DNA of 64,000 nucleotides. Origin: Tulasnella sp. 424 (taxonomy: Eukaryota; Basidiomycota; Agaricomycetes; Cantharellales; Tulasnellaceae). Both the position numbers and the translations under genes were made by a program. Shown here one piece after another: positions 46,201 through 57,008 of this stretch; positions within the stretch are counted from its first letter, which is position 1; each line of letters begins with the position of its first letter. The stretch is from the NCBI GenBank assembly GCA_019633425.1, contig WSUB01000093.1:1-64000 (forward strand). The letters are read 5' to 3'. The notes under the pieces are model-generated. The model saw nothing but the letters and a program-made list of their open reading frames with translations. It ran no database searches and was not told where the DNA came from.

Positions 46201-47689
46201 GTGCATCCAGAAAAGGGACGAGAAACCCGAATACATCCAGGGGAAAGTTCTCATCACTCGCTCACCGCAGGTTCATCCAGGTACTCATAAATCGTAATCA
46301 TGAGCCTTGTTCGATGGCTGACGTGATTGCTAGGCGACGTGCAATTCGTCGAGGCAATCGGACATCCACCACCGGGGTCTCCGTTTACTTTCGAGAAATT
46401 CCCGAATTGCGTCGTATTTTCGTCTCTAGGCGACCGTTGCATTCCTTCCATGCTTTCTGGGGGCGACTTGGACGGTACGTGGTTCTCTTCACTCTGCCAT
46501 AGCCAGCTTGTCCTCAAGTGACCCTTTTCCCTTTAGGAGACGAGTACAACGTCATCCTCTATCAAGACCTCTTTCCGAGTAAGACTTACCCCCCGGCGGC
46601 TTACCCTCCTGCAATCATCAAGGAGCTCGACCGAACGTGCACGATCGATGACCTCGCCGATTGGGTAGCGGAGTATATTAATTCAGATATCTTGGTCAGT
46701 ATCCGAGGTCTCAGACTGACTCACGATACATTCCCTTGGAGGGATTCTGACTGGATGAAATGCAGGGATTTGTTGCGGACCAATTCTTGCATCTGGCTGA
46801 TCAAAGTCCGCTCATGGCTCGTGACCCAGACTGCGTCAAGCTCGCCGAACTCGCCAGCAAAGCAGTAGATTTCGCCAAATCCGGGACACCTGTTAGTCGG
46901 GCGGATATTCCCAGGCTCCGCTTTCCGTCGTATCAGAAACCGGATTGGTCTGCCGGGGAGGTGGGAACTGGTCGTAATGGACGACTGGTGTATAAAAGCA
47001 ACCGGGCGATCGGGCAGCTGTTCCGCCGAATTGATCTGAATGATGCGGACAGACTGGCTGCTCGAGAAGCGAGGAGGCAGAGAGGAGGCCTCGGTCAAAA
47101 GGCGGAGAAGAAAGCAGAGGCGAAGCTCGAACGAGCCATGAAAGACCTCACCATAACTGGGCCCGCTCGCGACGTTTTGGGCCACCCAATATCCTTGGCT
47201 CTTCTTCCCGTCCTTCGAAAGCACATCGACGCGGAATCGGCCATCCCAGAGGAGTTGACGACTGTGGCTCGGAAACAATTCGGTGCCTATGTGTCCGAAC
47301 TTCGCTTCATTGCCAACTCAAACACCATCACGTGGGAGCCTCTCACCGAGGAGGAGATCTTCATGGGCACCATTGCGTCAAAGACAAGCCAGCCCCGAAA
47401 GCGGACGTCAATGATGGCACGCCTTCGCAACCAAACTGATGAACTAGTCAAGCGAATTCAAGCCGAACTAGCTGGAGATAAACAGGATGCGTTGGATCTT
47501 GACAGCGACGAAGAAATCGACGAAGACCTTGAAGATTGGTTGCTAAGAAGTTGGGCAGCATGGCAAGTTTCTGTCTTGCGTGACACGACATTTGGGGGTA
47601 AGAGCTTTGGCTTCGTGGCCTTGCGCTCCATTTTCGAATGCCTGAAAGAAATCGAGGATCGAGATGAGAGGAGATCACATGTAGGATAA
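43292..47689 (+). CDS. RNA-dependent RNA polymerase, copy 2
   Basis: This is the paralogue of the gene at 38312, with the same twelve-exon plan and about 1,249 residues. It starts MAEVFMHNIPFSATHVEVV. Exon 1 (43292-44647) is three codons longer than in copy 1, and the last exon (46766-47689) is eight codons longer, with an acidic insert LDSDEEIDEDLEDW. The motif DLDGDEYNVILYQDLF is intact and again split by an intron after GAC-G. The KPVYLNRYMIMILE, LVGVVDVHGWLQPNEVF and HPGDVQFVEAIGHPP blocks are kept. I found no stop or frame change in the exons I checked, so it is probably functional. Most differences from copy 1 in coding sequence look conservative or silent. Role as for copy 1: dsRNA synthesis in RNA silencing. 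Confidence 0.92.
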
Positions 47690-47722
47690 GCCATGTATCT
47701 GTTATATGTACGTTTCAGTGTC

Positions 47723-49852
47723 AACTAAGGAAATATGAAGAACGATTTCGTTACATACCCCCCGTGCGATAACTCAACAGTCGAGTCGAACGTGAACTGT
47801 CTCTACGGCGGCTGAAGATGCGCCACCCCTTCCCCTCCCTGGGAACAGCTCATACGTTTTGTTGTCACCAAACTACACGAAAGCGCTTTCAAATGGCGGG
47901 CGGCCTGTGGAACTTGTCGATCCAGCACTGCAAGGCGGGTCAACAACTGTCCCGGAGGTGTCGTTATTCGCACTCGCCTAATGACTCGCTCTGTCAAGAG
48001 AGAAGCGAGATCTCATGTGAAGAAGACAGGCAGATCTTTTGACTCGTTACACTGCATTGGGAAGCGAGATTGTTGCTTTGGAGGATCCTGATTTCCAAAG
48101 AGTGCTGGGATTCTCCCCACCCCCCACCCCCCAAGGGGAGCTACGCGGGCACTTGAGCCAAGAGTGGAGCGTCGCCTACTCCTGCCTTTTCAGAATAACA
48201 ATTGATTTTGAACCTACCTTGGATTGCATCTATAACGCGAGATAATCGCATTTTCTGCGTGTCTGCTAGAACCACCGCGAGAAGAGGTTTTCCTTTTCGG
48301 GTACTTGGACGCTTGAATTGAAAATATCGATGGAATGCATCACTCCGTCATTCGACTGGAGATTTCCATGAGTTCCATTTACTTGCTCTGTAACGGGGCG
48401 GGTAGTTTAGACCTTGTGGCCATTCTCTGGCAGGCGACCGAGGTTCGAGAAGGATCAACGGGGAAAATGAAGCACACGACTGGATTGCATCACCAAGATC
48501 CGTATTCCATTGGCGCCCGCTCGATTTCCTTCCTGTTTGGTGCGGACGTTCCATGTTTCTTCGGCGAGGTCGCCGACACGTGCCCGACCTTGCGTGTGCC
48601 CAATCACCAGCGATAGGCGCCCCTCTGCGTGTGCTCACATAACTGTCTCCGCGGTCAGACCTTCGAAAGCTCCTTTGCCCCGTGTCGCCATGCCTGTCTG
48701 CCTGCCTTCGTGCCTCGTGTCGATTCCTTCTCATGTTCCGTACTGTCTCGATGGCGGATTTTCCACCCAACGATCGACAGGGGCCGCACAGGCCTTTGAC
48801 CCCGCACATTGCACTGCTAGGGATCAAGAAGATGCTTGATCGACGATTCCGGATCTCCAGATCTGGGAGACGGGGTGGAGAAAGGATAGGTAGTGGAGGA
48901 GCAAAGGTTGTCACGCCGACCAAGTTTAGCAGTGCCATGCAATCGAGTGTCGTTACACGCACCGGAATTATTATCTTCTTCATCTACGTTCAGCTACTCT
49001 TGGTTCCGGCAAGCCAATGTTGGGGACATGTGTTGTGATCTCCCGGCGTCTCAGGTCGTCTAACCCAAACCGGTAACGTGACTCGGACCGGGTCTTGTGC
49101 GCTGTTCATGGAGTCCCAACTCATTCTCCCGTGACGTGTACGGTCATTCCAATTTCATTCGCACAGCAAGAACTAAAGCAAGTACAGTGGTGAAATGGCT
49201 GGGACGTTACTCGGAATTCCGAATGTATAATAGAGTCCGTCCGTGAGACAGATGCGAACGCCCCCTCAAGCCAACTGACGATGGAAGGTAAAGCAGCGAG
49301 TACATCTCAAAGGGTGGAAAGCGATGTGAGAATGAAATTTCAGCTAGGAATGAACGAAGAGAGACACAACAACGAGAGGCAGCGATACTGAACGTCCTTG
49401 ATAATATTGGATCGTGATATGTGAGTGAGGGTCGAACGGATATAATGACAGACGAAAAGGGTAGCAAGAACGCGAAAAGGGAGGAACGAGAAAAGAAAAC
49501 GAAGGCGCCGAGACGGTGAGATAGGGTTACATAGAGAGAGCACATACAGAGAGATATAAAGGGAAAACGAGAGGAGGAGGCGACTGAACGATAAGAACAA
49601 GAGCGATATGAATACGAAAGAGAAAAAGAAAATCGAGCAAGTCGTCAGACGTAACGAGTTCGTAGCAGAGGAAGAGAAAACATTCGTAATGAAGATTTCG
49701 AAAGCAAAAGAGGAAAAAGAACGAGGATGTCATGAAAAGATCTCGAGGCAATCGAGTGGGGAAAAATGAAGTTATGTCCGCGTGCGTATGCGAGGGTCCC
49801 GATTCGTGTATATCGAAATTCGAAAGTCCATCGAACGAACGAAGTTCGCCAA
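47723..49852. other. No gene supported; 3' flanks
   Basis: About 2.1 kb between RdRP-2 and the minus-strand zinc-finger gene. A C-rich run CCCCACCCCCCACCCCCC lies at 48116-48133. A plus-strand frame at 48682-49038 ends in a hydrophobic stretch (GIIIFFIYVQLLLVP), but I see no splice or homology support. The part from about 49200 to 49850 is purine-rich on the plus strand and probably includes the long 3' UTR of the zinc-finger gene. Confidence 0.45.
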
Positions 49853-52426
49853 TCAAGCCCACTGATTAGACTCGTCGTCGTCACCTTCTTCCTCGTATTT
49901 GACTTTCCGCCGAGCACCGGTCGCACCACCTTCGCTTCGGCGGCGGAGAGCAGCGGCGCTTCCGGACTTGCGCTTGTGGGAGCCGATGTGCTGCTTCAAG
50001 TTGTCGCCCCTGGTGGACTTGTGGTCGCACCCTTCGAAGGGGCAGGACACTTTAACTGGTGAGGGAAAGCCGTAAGTCAGGTGGTGGCTCGTGGCAAGGA
50101 GATAATCACGTAAACGTACCGGCATCAGGTGTATGCAAGCTCCATGCGTGCCTCTTGGCGTGTTCGCTTCTCTGGAAAGTCTTGCCGCAGTTGACAGCTG
50201 GACAGACGAAAGGCCTAGCCGGGTTTCCCTTGCCCCTCACCAACTCTCTCCAGTCGTCGGGCAGATAGTTCGCGGGCCAAGAAGCGGACGAGTCGACAAA
50301 GGTACCGTCGTTGACGAAAGCGTCGCTGCTGACACTATCGAATGACGACGGAGCTGAAGAGGACACTGTGGCAACTCCACGACCTCTAGACTTTTGGTCC
50401 CACCAGGGATCGAACCCTTCAGGAATCCAGTACTTGGGCTTGGTACTCTCCCACTTGACGGACTTGACCTTCTTGGGGGTCAGAGTGGCAGCGGCGGGGC
50501 GGTCCCTCTCGCTTGCGGGGTGACTGAGACGCCTGACGCTAGTCGAGGAAGGGCGAGATGAGCGACTGTACGGAGAGGGGCGACGAGGCTTGGCGTTTGA
50601 CGTCGGTGTGGTAGGAGTCACGACAGACGAGGACATCCGGCGAGCCGTACGATGAGGTCCCGCAGCGTGATGCTGAGGCTCGTCGACGTAATCGTCGTCA
50701 TCCGCGTTGTCTTCATCGTCGTCATCGTCGTCTTCTTCGTCAACATCCTCGTCGAACGCCTTGTTCATCTTCCTTGATGGGCGAGACGAAAGCGGCCAGG
50801 GCATGGTGGGCGTGTTCCCGTTCTCAAACTTGACGGAGAGTGCGGAGTCGATGGCCACCGCGAGGTCTGGTCTATCCGACTTCTTGGGACCTCTGATGGT
50901 ATTGGTCGGGCTGGAAGTTTCGAACGACCCGCTGACAGCGTGTGGGGTCTTGTTGGCGTCGTTGAATGACGGCTTGGCGAACTCGCTGTCGAGATCAAGG
51001 TGGAATTGGGTGGCCATGTCCATGCCGGGGCTCTGTTGTGAGTGTGGGGGGACTGCGGTGGAGAACTGCGGAGAGTTGGTGTTGAACAAGTTGTAGCCGC
51101 CATTGAACATGAGGGGGCTGTTGGTGACCCCGTTGAAGCCGAGATCGAGAGGGTAGTCGACAGCACCTGACGAGTAGCCGGGATATGAAGCTGAGAAAAC
51201 GCCGTTTGACCTTTGGCCGCCGAATCCGCTGACTGCGGGATAGTCCCTGCTAGCAGCTGCTGCCGTCGGGCTTCCCGCATTGCTGAAATCGTCATTGTCG
51301 ATGACCGTGGCAGAACCCATGTGCACGTCCTGCGGGCTGATGGTCCCCATCGAGTCGTGACGCTTGACATTATTGTCGATCCCGAGACTAGAGATTCCAG
51401 CGTAGAAATTGGCCATTCCTGGGCTTCCCATCATCATCTCGTCTGGGGCCATGTACTCCCAAGTCGCGTGTGCTGGAGGGGCGGAGGAAGGTCCTGCCCA
51501 GGATACCGGCATCGCAGACATAGCGACGGGTGAAGTGATGGACGAATTCTGGATAGCGTTGGTCGATGGAAGGGAATGCGAGGCGGTCGAGAGGTTATTA
51601 TAAGTGGGAAACGCGTCAGCGACTCCGTCGGAGCCGGGATGGTGGGTCGGGGAGGCGGCCGAGAACGAGTCACTCGTGAACGAGGATGGGGTTGTTCCGA
51701 ACGAGGACGAAGAGTTGGACGCTGCTGAGCGGGGAGTTCCCAAGTGATAGTTACCACTGGTGGAAGAGGTGACGGCATTGTTCGAGGATGACGAAGAGGA
51801 TGCCTGGAAGGGGAAGCTGGAGGTGGCTAGATGCTGTAAAGGCGATGTATTGAGGTACTGGGACAAGTCTGCAGATGCGGCGAGACCTTGATTACGAGGT
51901 GGCTGGGTCGTTGCTGTGGTTGGCTGGGCGGTGAATGAGAATTGATATGGCAGGCTGCGCCCGGAAGACCGCTGTTGGGGTGCTTGGACCATGGGAGGAT
52001 CGACGGCGTCCAAAGAGGACGAGAAGGTGTTATCGCTTGAGGTGATGACGGCCCTTGGGAGACTTGATGGAGAATCTACGGGACGGGAGTGGTGATATTC
52101 ATGTCAGTTCATTATAGACGAAAGAGGAAGCGGGCAGGGTGGTCGGTAACTCAAGAGTTGAGCAGAGATACGGACGCAGCCCCTGGCGTGTGCAACGTCA
52201 CACGTAGAGTTTACTCACCGGCACTAGACGATGCGGGGAACCGGAAAGGCAGTTGTCCTGCTACGACGGTGGATGTTGAAGTGATGGCTGAGACCGGCTG
52301 ACGGATGTGAATGCCGTTGTTGACAGAGAGACGACGGTGCTGATCTGAGGAAGAGGATGAAGATGAAGGAAGATGATGATGGAAATCGTTTGTGAAGGAC
52401 GAAGACATGGAAACGGTTGTTGCCAA
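49853..52426 (-). CDS. C2H2 zinc-finger transcription factor, Msn2-like fingers
   Basis: Exon 1 (52426 to about 52217) starts MATTVSMSSSFTNDFHHHLP. Exon 2 is about 1.9 kb and very rich in Ser, Thr, Pro and Asn, with an acidic run (EDVDEEDDDDDDEDNADDDD). Near the C-terminus are two zinc fingers split by an intron. Finger 1 is FVCPAVNCGKTFQRSEHAKR then HAWSLH (C-X4-C-X12-H-X4-H). Finger 2 is CPFEGCDHKSTRGDNLKQHI then GSH (C-X4-C-X12-H-X3-H). The RSEH..R and R.DNL.QH contact residues match the Msn2/Msn4 class, which binds the stress element AGGGG. The tail is basic, then acidic. A stress or development regulator is a reasonable inference; target genes are unknown. Confidence 0.85.
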
Positions 52427-53560
52427 GATGTCCCGCAGGTCTGAAAAGAGTCTACTGGTGATGTGTACGATGGGAAGGGGATAAAAGATGAAAGCAGTTC
52501 AAGTCGAAATGCCGTGAAATGGCGGAGGGAAGGGGGGAGGGAAAATGGTCAGCCCACCTGCACAAACACGCACTAAATAAAGCTAAAAAGCGATACAAAC
52601 CTGTCGGGATGAAAAGCTGTAGAGCGCGCAAGAGGGCGATGTGGTTCGGAGCAAGGTGGGTTGGGGGGATGATGGGAGAGGGTTATGTTATAACTATGAT
52701 TGTATGACGGAGGGTTCCGGGTCAGAGGACCCGACAACCGAGCAATTCCCAAGAACGGAATGATTCCGCCGACTCACGCTCAACGGCACACTTTAACAGC
52801 CCTCAGCAGTCGTTGGACGTCGAGAGCAGAGCAAGGATTGATGGTATGGGAAAAGCGTTGCGAGTCAGGTGCAAAGCAGGGGCCGGCTTCGTCGGGCTCG
52901 GGGCCGAGTATTGGAGCGAATAAGCAAGAGGACCCTTGGATGTCGTTTGAATGCCCTGTGCTGGCTGTGTTGCTTGAAATTCGCTGGCTCTCTTTATGAG
53001 TGGAGAGGGAAGAAAGAGAGAACGCGCGGTGCCTGTGGACAGCGAGAGAGCGAAGAGGGGGGGGGGGGTGTGAGGGTCGAAATCAAGACGAGATGAGCGC
53101 GTCGGCGGTTGGACTTATAATGCCCCAGTTGGTAGCAGGCAGAGCCAAACCCTCGGTCCTCATAACAGAGAATCTGAGACTTCGGACGCATGAATCTAAC
53201 CTCTTATGGAAACTTTGCGCAACTCTCTCCGGTGTCCCAAACAATACCACTATTCTTTTTATCGTCAGGGTTCTATTCCTCTACCGTGGGTGCACCGACA
53301 ATTGATTATTTTCGCATGAAACCTCGCACCGGTCACACACACTCAGTCACACACCAGTCACCCATAACATTCCCCTGGTTGCAAATACAAATACCATCCC
53401 CATCCACATCATCTCGCTTTTTCATTTTGCAAATGGCATCCCAATTGTCACCCCCCAGTCCGCATTGAAATCCCCGTCAACATCGTCTTTAGTCATTGGG
53501 CGGCTGTCCATGCACTCCGCTGACGACTGCGCACCGGATGCGAGATACCGTTAGATAGGA
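52427..53560. other. Upstream region of the zinc-finger gene
   Basis: About 1.1 kb with no supported gene. It includes a run of twelve G at 53057-53068, next to GA-rich sequence. Open frames here are short and do not agree across splice signals. Confidence 0.45.
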
Positions 53561-54665
53561 TTTGCGTTATGTGTGGAGGTCAATGACCGAGCACCGCCTG
53601 AAACCAAAGCCTTCAAACACGGAGGAAATCCCTTCTCTCCGACTCGTCGAAAACGCTTTTCGTCATCTCATACGTACCATGTGCTGACAGAGATCAGGTG
53701 GATATGCCCGATCAACGGTAAACGATGGCTGACCACCTCGCTGTGGCTGGGGGATTACATCATCGCCTTCAGGGCCCTCCGATCGTCGTCCCACTCCCAA
53801 AAAAAAAAAAGGTCCTCCAAAGCAAAGTCGCCCAACAAACATCGCTTCCCGCCGGTATGAAGGCGACCACTGAGCCAAGGGTGCTTTCCATGCCAGCCAA
53901 GGTAGATTCATTGCCACTGGTTAGTCCGACGCCACTGGCGACGGAGACTCCCGTCCCATGTGCTCCTAAAATAAGCCACTCACACATCGCCCAATCTCTC
54001 ACTCTCGCCCTCCGCATCGATAGCCTGATATGGACCAGACCGCACCATAAGCTCAACCTCTTCTCTTTTCATGAACGAAGCCAAGGAAGCGGAGTATTAG
54101 CATAGAATTGACTGAATTGGCGTGACAAAACCCATGCGCCCTCCCATATGGTTCACATGTCATTTGGACCCTATTGGTACAACTGATACTTCTAGGCCAA
54201 AACTCACGCAGCAAGACTCATACCCTGCTCTTTTGTAGAACTTTCTCGTTCCTAGTAGTCGCCGAGTCATTACGCCCGCAGAATACCACGAGGAACGCCC
54301 CCCAGTTTTCGAAGAAAGGGATCAACAGCAACCTTCCTGTGCGCTTCAACAACCAGATTCAATCCGCAGGCTACACATCTCATACGCGTCAGGCAAATTC
54401 TACCAACGTGGAGGCGCGTCGTCGTCGAGAACAATCGGATCCAGCGAAATAGCCGCTCCGTTTCCATGGCGAGACGGCTTCCAAGAAATCCCGACGACGC
54501 CGATTTCTTCGAGCACTTCTTAGCTCCCTCGTGAAATTCTCGATACAGAGAATGTATATGGATAGCCGCAGTGAAGAACGGGCATAACGCGCAGCGGGCT
54601 TTGACCACGCGTACCGCATTCTGAGAAGGCCCGACCATGGCAAAATGGGTCAAATTTATCACTCA

Positions 54666-54713
54666 TTCACCTTGTTGTCATTACACATTTTCACCTTGTT
54701 TTTATTACACATG
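54666..54713 (+). repeat. 24-base tandem duplication
   Basis: TTCACCTTGTTGTCATTACA at 54666 is repeated 24 bases on as TTCACCTTGTTTTTATTACA; the two 24-base units differ at only a few positions. No function suggested. Confidence 0.7.
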
Positions 54714-56985
54714 CTATCAGAAAATCACAGCGACGAATATACTCCGTCTTCCATAGTGACATCCATATGGATTGTTTACATCCCAAGGCCCCACAGCGAG
54801 GGCAAGAGTAACCAGTGACTCGACGCCGATAGCACAGCGCCCTCGGTCGCCCCAGTGAACCACTCAGTGTCAGCTTGTATCTTGTTTACTAGTTTCATTG
54901 ACCTCTGGATGAGGGGAAATGCCATTGGTGCCCTGTCTCTCGGTTACCTCGCGAGGGACTCTTGTTCTCTTGTTCCATAGAGGACGTTCCTTCGACCATC
55001 TGCTTCATCTGCACGCCTGTTCGACGCGAATCTCACTCCCGGACTTATCGGCAACCACTTCTGATGCTGAGCGCTAGAGTGCCCATTGATCGAGTTTCAA
55101 GAACTCGCTATAAATGGAACATATATTTATAGAAATGCAACCGAGATCGCCCCCAGATACCCGACGACCCTTTCAGCGACACCGAGATTCATGTGCCACT
55201 GCTAGTCAATTCATGCTTGACATGGAGGTGAACTCATCCACAATGGCGGCGAATTGCACCATTCATGTCCCAAACACGTGAGTTTCATCGACATTTGTCC
55301 TCAGCAAGTCATTTCTCCACAGCTGTGCCACATTCAAACGCAGTCGAGCCAGTCATGTGAAGGAGTATAGTAGAGTACATCTTGCCAAGCAGTGATACAC
55401 CGTGCATCATCTCACTGGCACATTAACGCACGCCTGCGGCCACTCCGCTCAAACCGCGGGAGACGGAGAGGAGAGGCAGTGAAGACACGTCAGTGCTCAG
55501 CCGTTGCCCGATCAAGCCCAATCAGGCCTAAGAGAGCTACCGAGAGATTCGGGGAGCGGGGATCAAGCGACGGGTCGCCATTGGCCCAGTGCAAGATAGA
55601 ACTTGCGGAGAGAAATGGAAATCCACGGATTGGCTGGGAACATGGCGCCAATCAAAAGGTCGGAAGATGAACATGGAATAAATTCAAGCCTTTTTTCCGA
55701 TTTTTCTTACGGACTTATCAAGTACCTTTGCTGTTGCCAAATCGAATCTAACGTCGGATTCTCGAAGGGGTCCCGGCCCGCGCTCCGGTACAAGGGTAGA
55801 TATAGAAGGAACATAGCCCTCTCGCAAGCGCAGTATCATGGTCTGGAACACCCTTTGGGGGATAACTGGGCTGAGTAGATGACGGCGATGGTGGCTCGCA
55901 GCCGGCATTGGCTCCACAGCAGGTAGCCATGACGGTCTCCGGGCCCGTCTACGAGCTAACAATACCTTTACTCAGACAAGTAGTCCTAGTTCAAATCCAG
56001 TAAGCTTGTGGGGGGGGGATCCTTTGTTCGATCGATTGAAATCGAGAGCAAGAATCTCGCCAAGCAGGAGTCCAGATGTCCCCATGGCTCTTGTTAACTA
56101 CCGTGTCCTCTTTCTGAGAGTATTTAGATGATCTGGTGCTCGGATGCTCCAGATTTCCTCAGCCAAGCAGCGCTTGCTGGACAACAGATTGACTCCCCCC
56201 TTCGCCCAATCAGAAGGTTTGGGAAGGATGGCCTGCGCAGGTTACGCCAGCACCAAAAGCATGTGTTTTCGAGAGTTGGCTCGCAGCTCCCGGCGCCTCG
56301 AACCACGTTAGAGAAGCTTGAGGCAATGCATGCAGCAAAGGGTAGGCCTAGGCTGACGCGTTCTATTATTCCCGCGCCACAAACGGAGTCCAGACGCTAG
56401 TTCGCATTTCCAGAGCCCGGGAGCAGTTGACAGATCAGGAAGCGCCAGGCCACAGGAGGGAATTCCTGAAACGTGAGAGATGGTTCAGAGATCAAAGCGC
56501 TCCGCTGTCGACAGCCAACGTTCTTTGTTCGTAGAATGTTCCAGCGGAACTTGTCAGCTTGCAGGTTGCCGGCGCATCACTTCGCAGATACTTCAAATTG
56601 ACCTTGATAGGACATATCAGCGTCATTCTGAGACACTTTCAAGTGTGAAGTCGTCCTGGAGTACTACAAGCGAGCTGAGACTCAATTCGGGTCGTTCCGT
56701 CCGGTCAACCTAATGTTCTGGGCTTTCAGGTTTGCATTATCAGATGTCACGCATTATGCGGGAAAATACGCGTTAATAAACTTTTAATTTAGCAATGAAT
56801 GCAAGGTAAATCTGGTCGTAGCAGACCTGCAAACAATCGCATTTGGGTAAATCCGCGTTCTGGGGCGGATTTGCCTCAAAGGAAAGGTCCTCCAAAGAAT
56901 ATAAGCCTTCAGCCCCTTCAACCCGCCGTCTCCCACGCCGTCCGCTTCTTTCAATAGAATGTCGGGCGCAAAGAGGCGCAGGAGC

Positions 56986-57008
56986 GGGCGGGGGAAGGCG
57001 GGGAGGGG
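56986..57008 (+). other. G-quadruplex-type motif
   Basis: Four G-runs (GGG, GGGGG, GGGG, GGGG) are separated by loops of 1-5 bases, which meets the usual G3+N1-7 pattern. It lies in an otherwise gene-poor stretch. Confidence 0.5.

Larger units (their letters stand above)
42740..47722 (+). repeat. Duplicated unit 2, with RdRP gene
   Basis: Second head-to-tail copy of the unit at 37786-42721. Homology ends a few bases past the RdRP stop: both copies share TAAGCCATGTATCTG then TTATATGTACGTT, then diverge at about 47722. No short repeats or mobile-element ends are visible at the joints, so unequal exchange is the simplest origin. Confidence 0.85.

Noticed and set aside
43292..47689. Second RdRP copy as a decayed pseudogene
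   Set aside because: All exon junctions I checked keep phase, the catalytic motif is intact and no internal stop was found.
48682..49038. 118-codon frame with a hydrophobic C-terminal segment
   Set aside because: No family match and no splice signal; the opposite strand is equally open, and the segment lies in a gene flank.
49207..49862. Several overlapping minus-strand frames (for example 49527-49862) as a gene after the zinc-finger factor
   Set aside because: They reflect a pyrimidine-rich strand with few stops; sequences are low-complexity Ser/Leu/Phe and follow the stop of the zinc-finger gene.
53799..53810. Run of twelve A, as a trace of a processed pseudogene or non-LTR insertion
   Set aside because: No coding remnant lies upstream of the run and no flanking target duplication is visible; it looks like a simple homopolymer.
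55989..55998. GTTCAAATCC, resembling the B-box/T-loop of a tRNA gene
   Set aside because: Flanking bases do not form the T-stem, and no matching D-arm or acceptor stem lies at the right distance on either strand.
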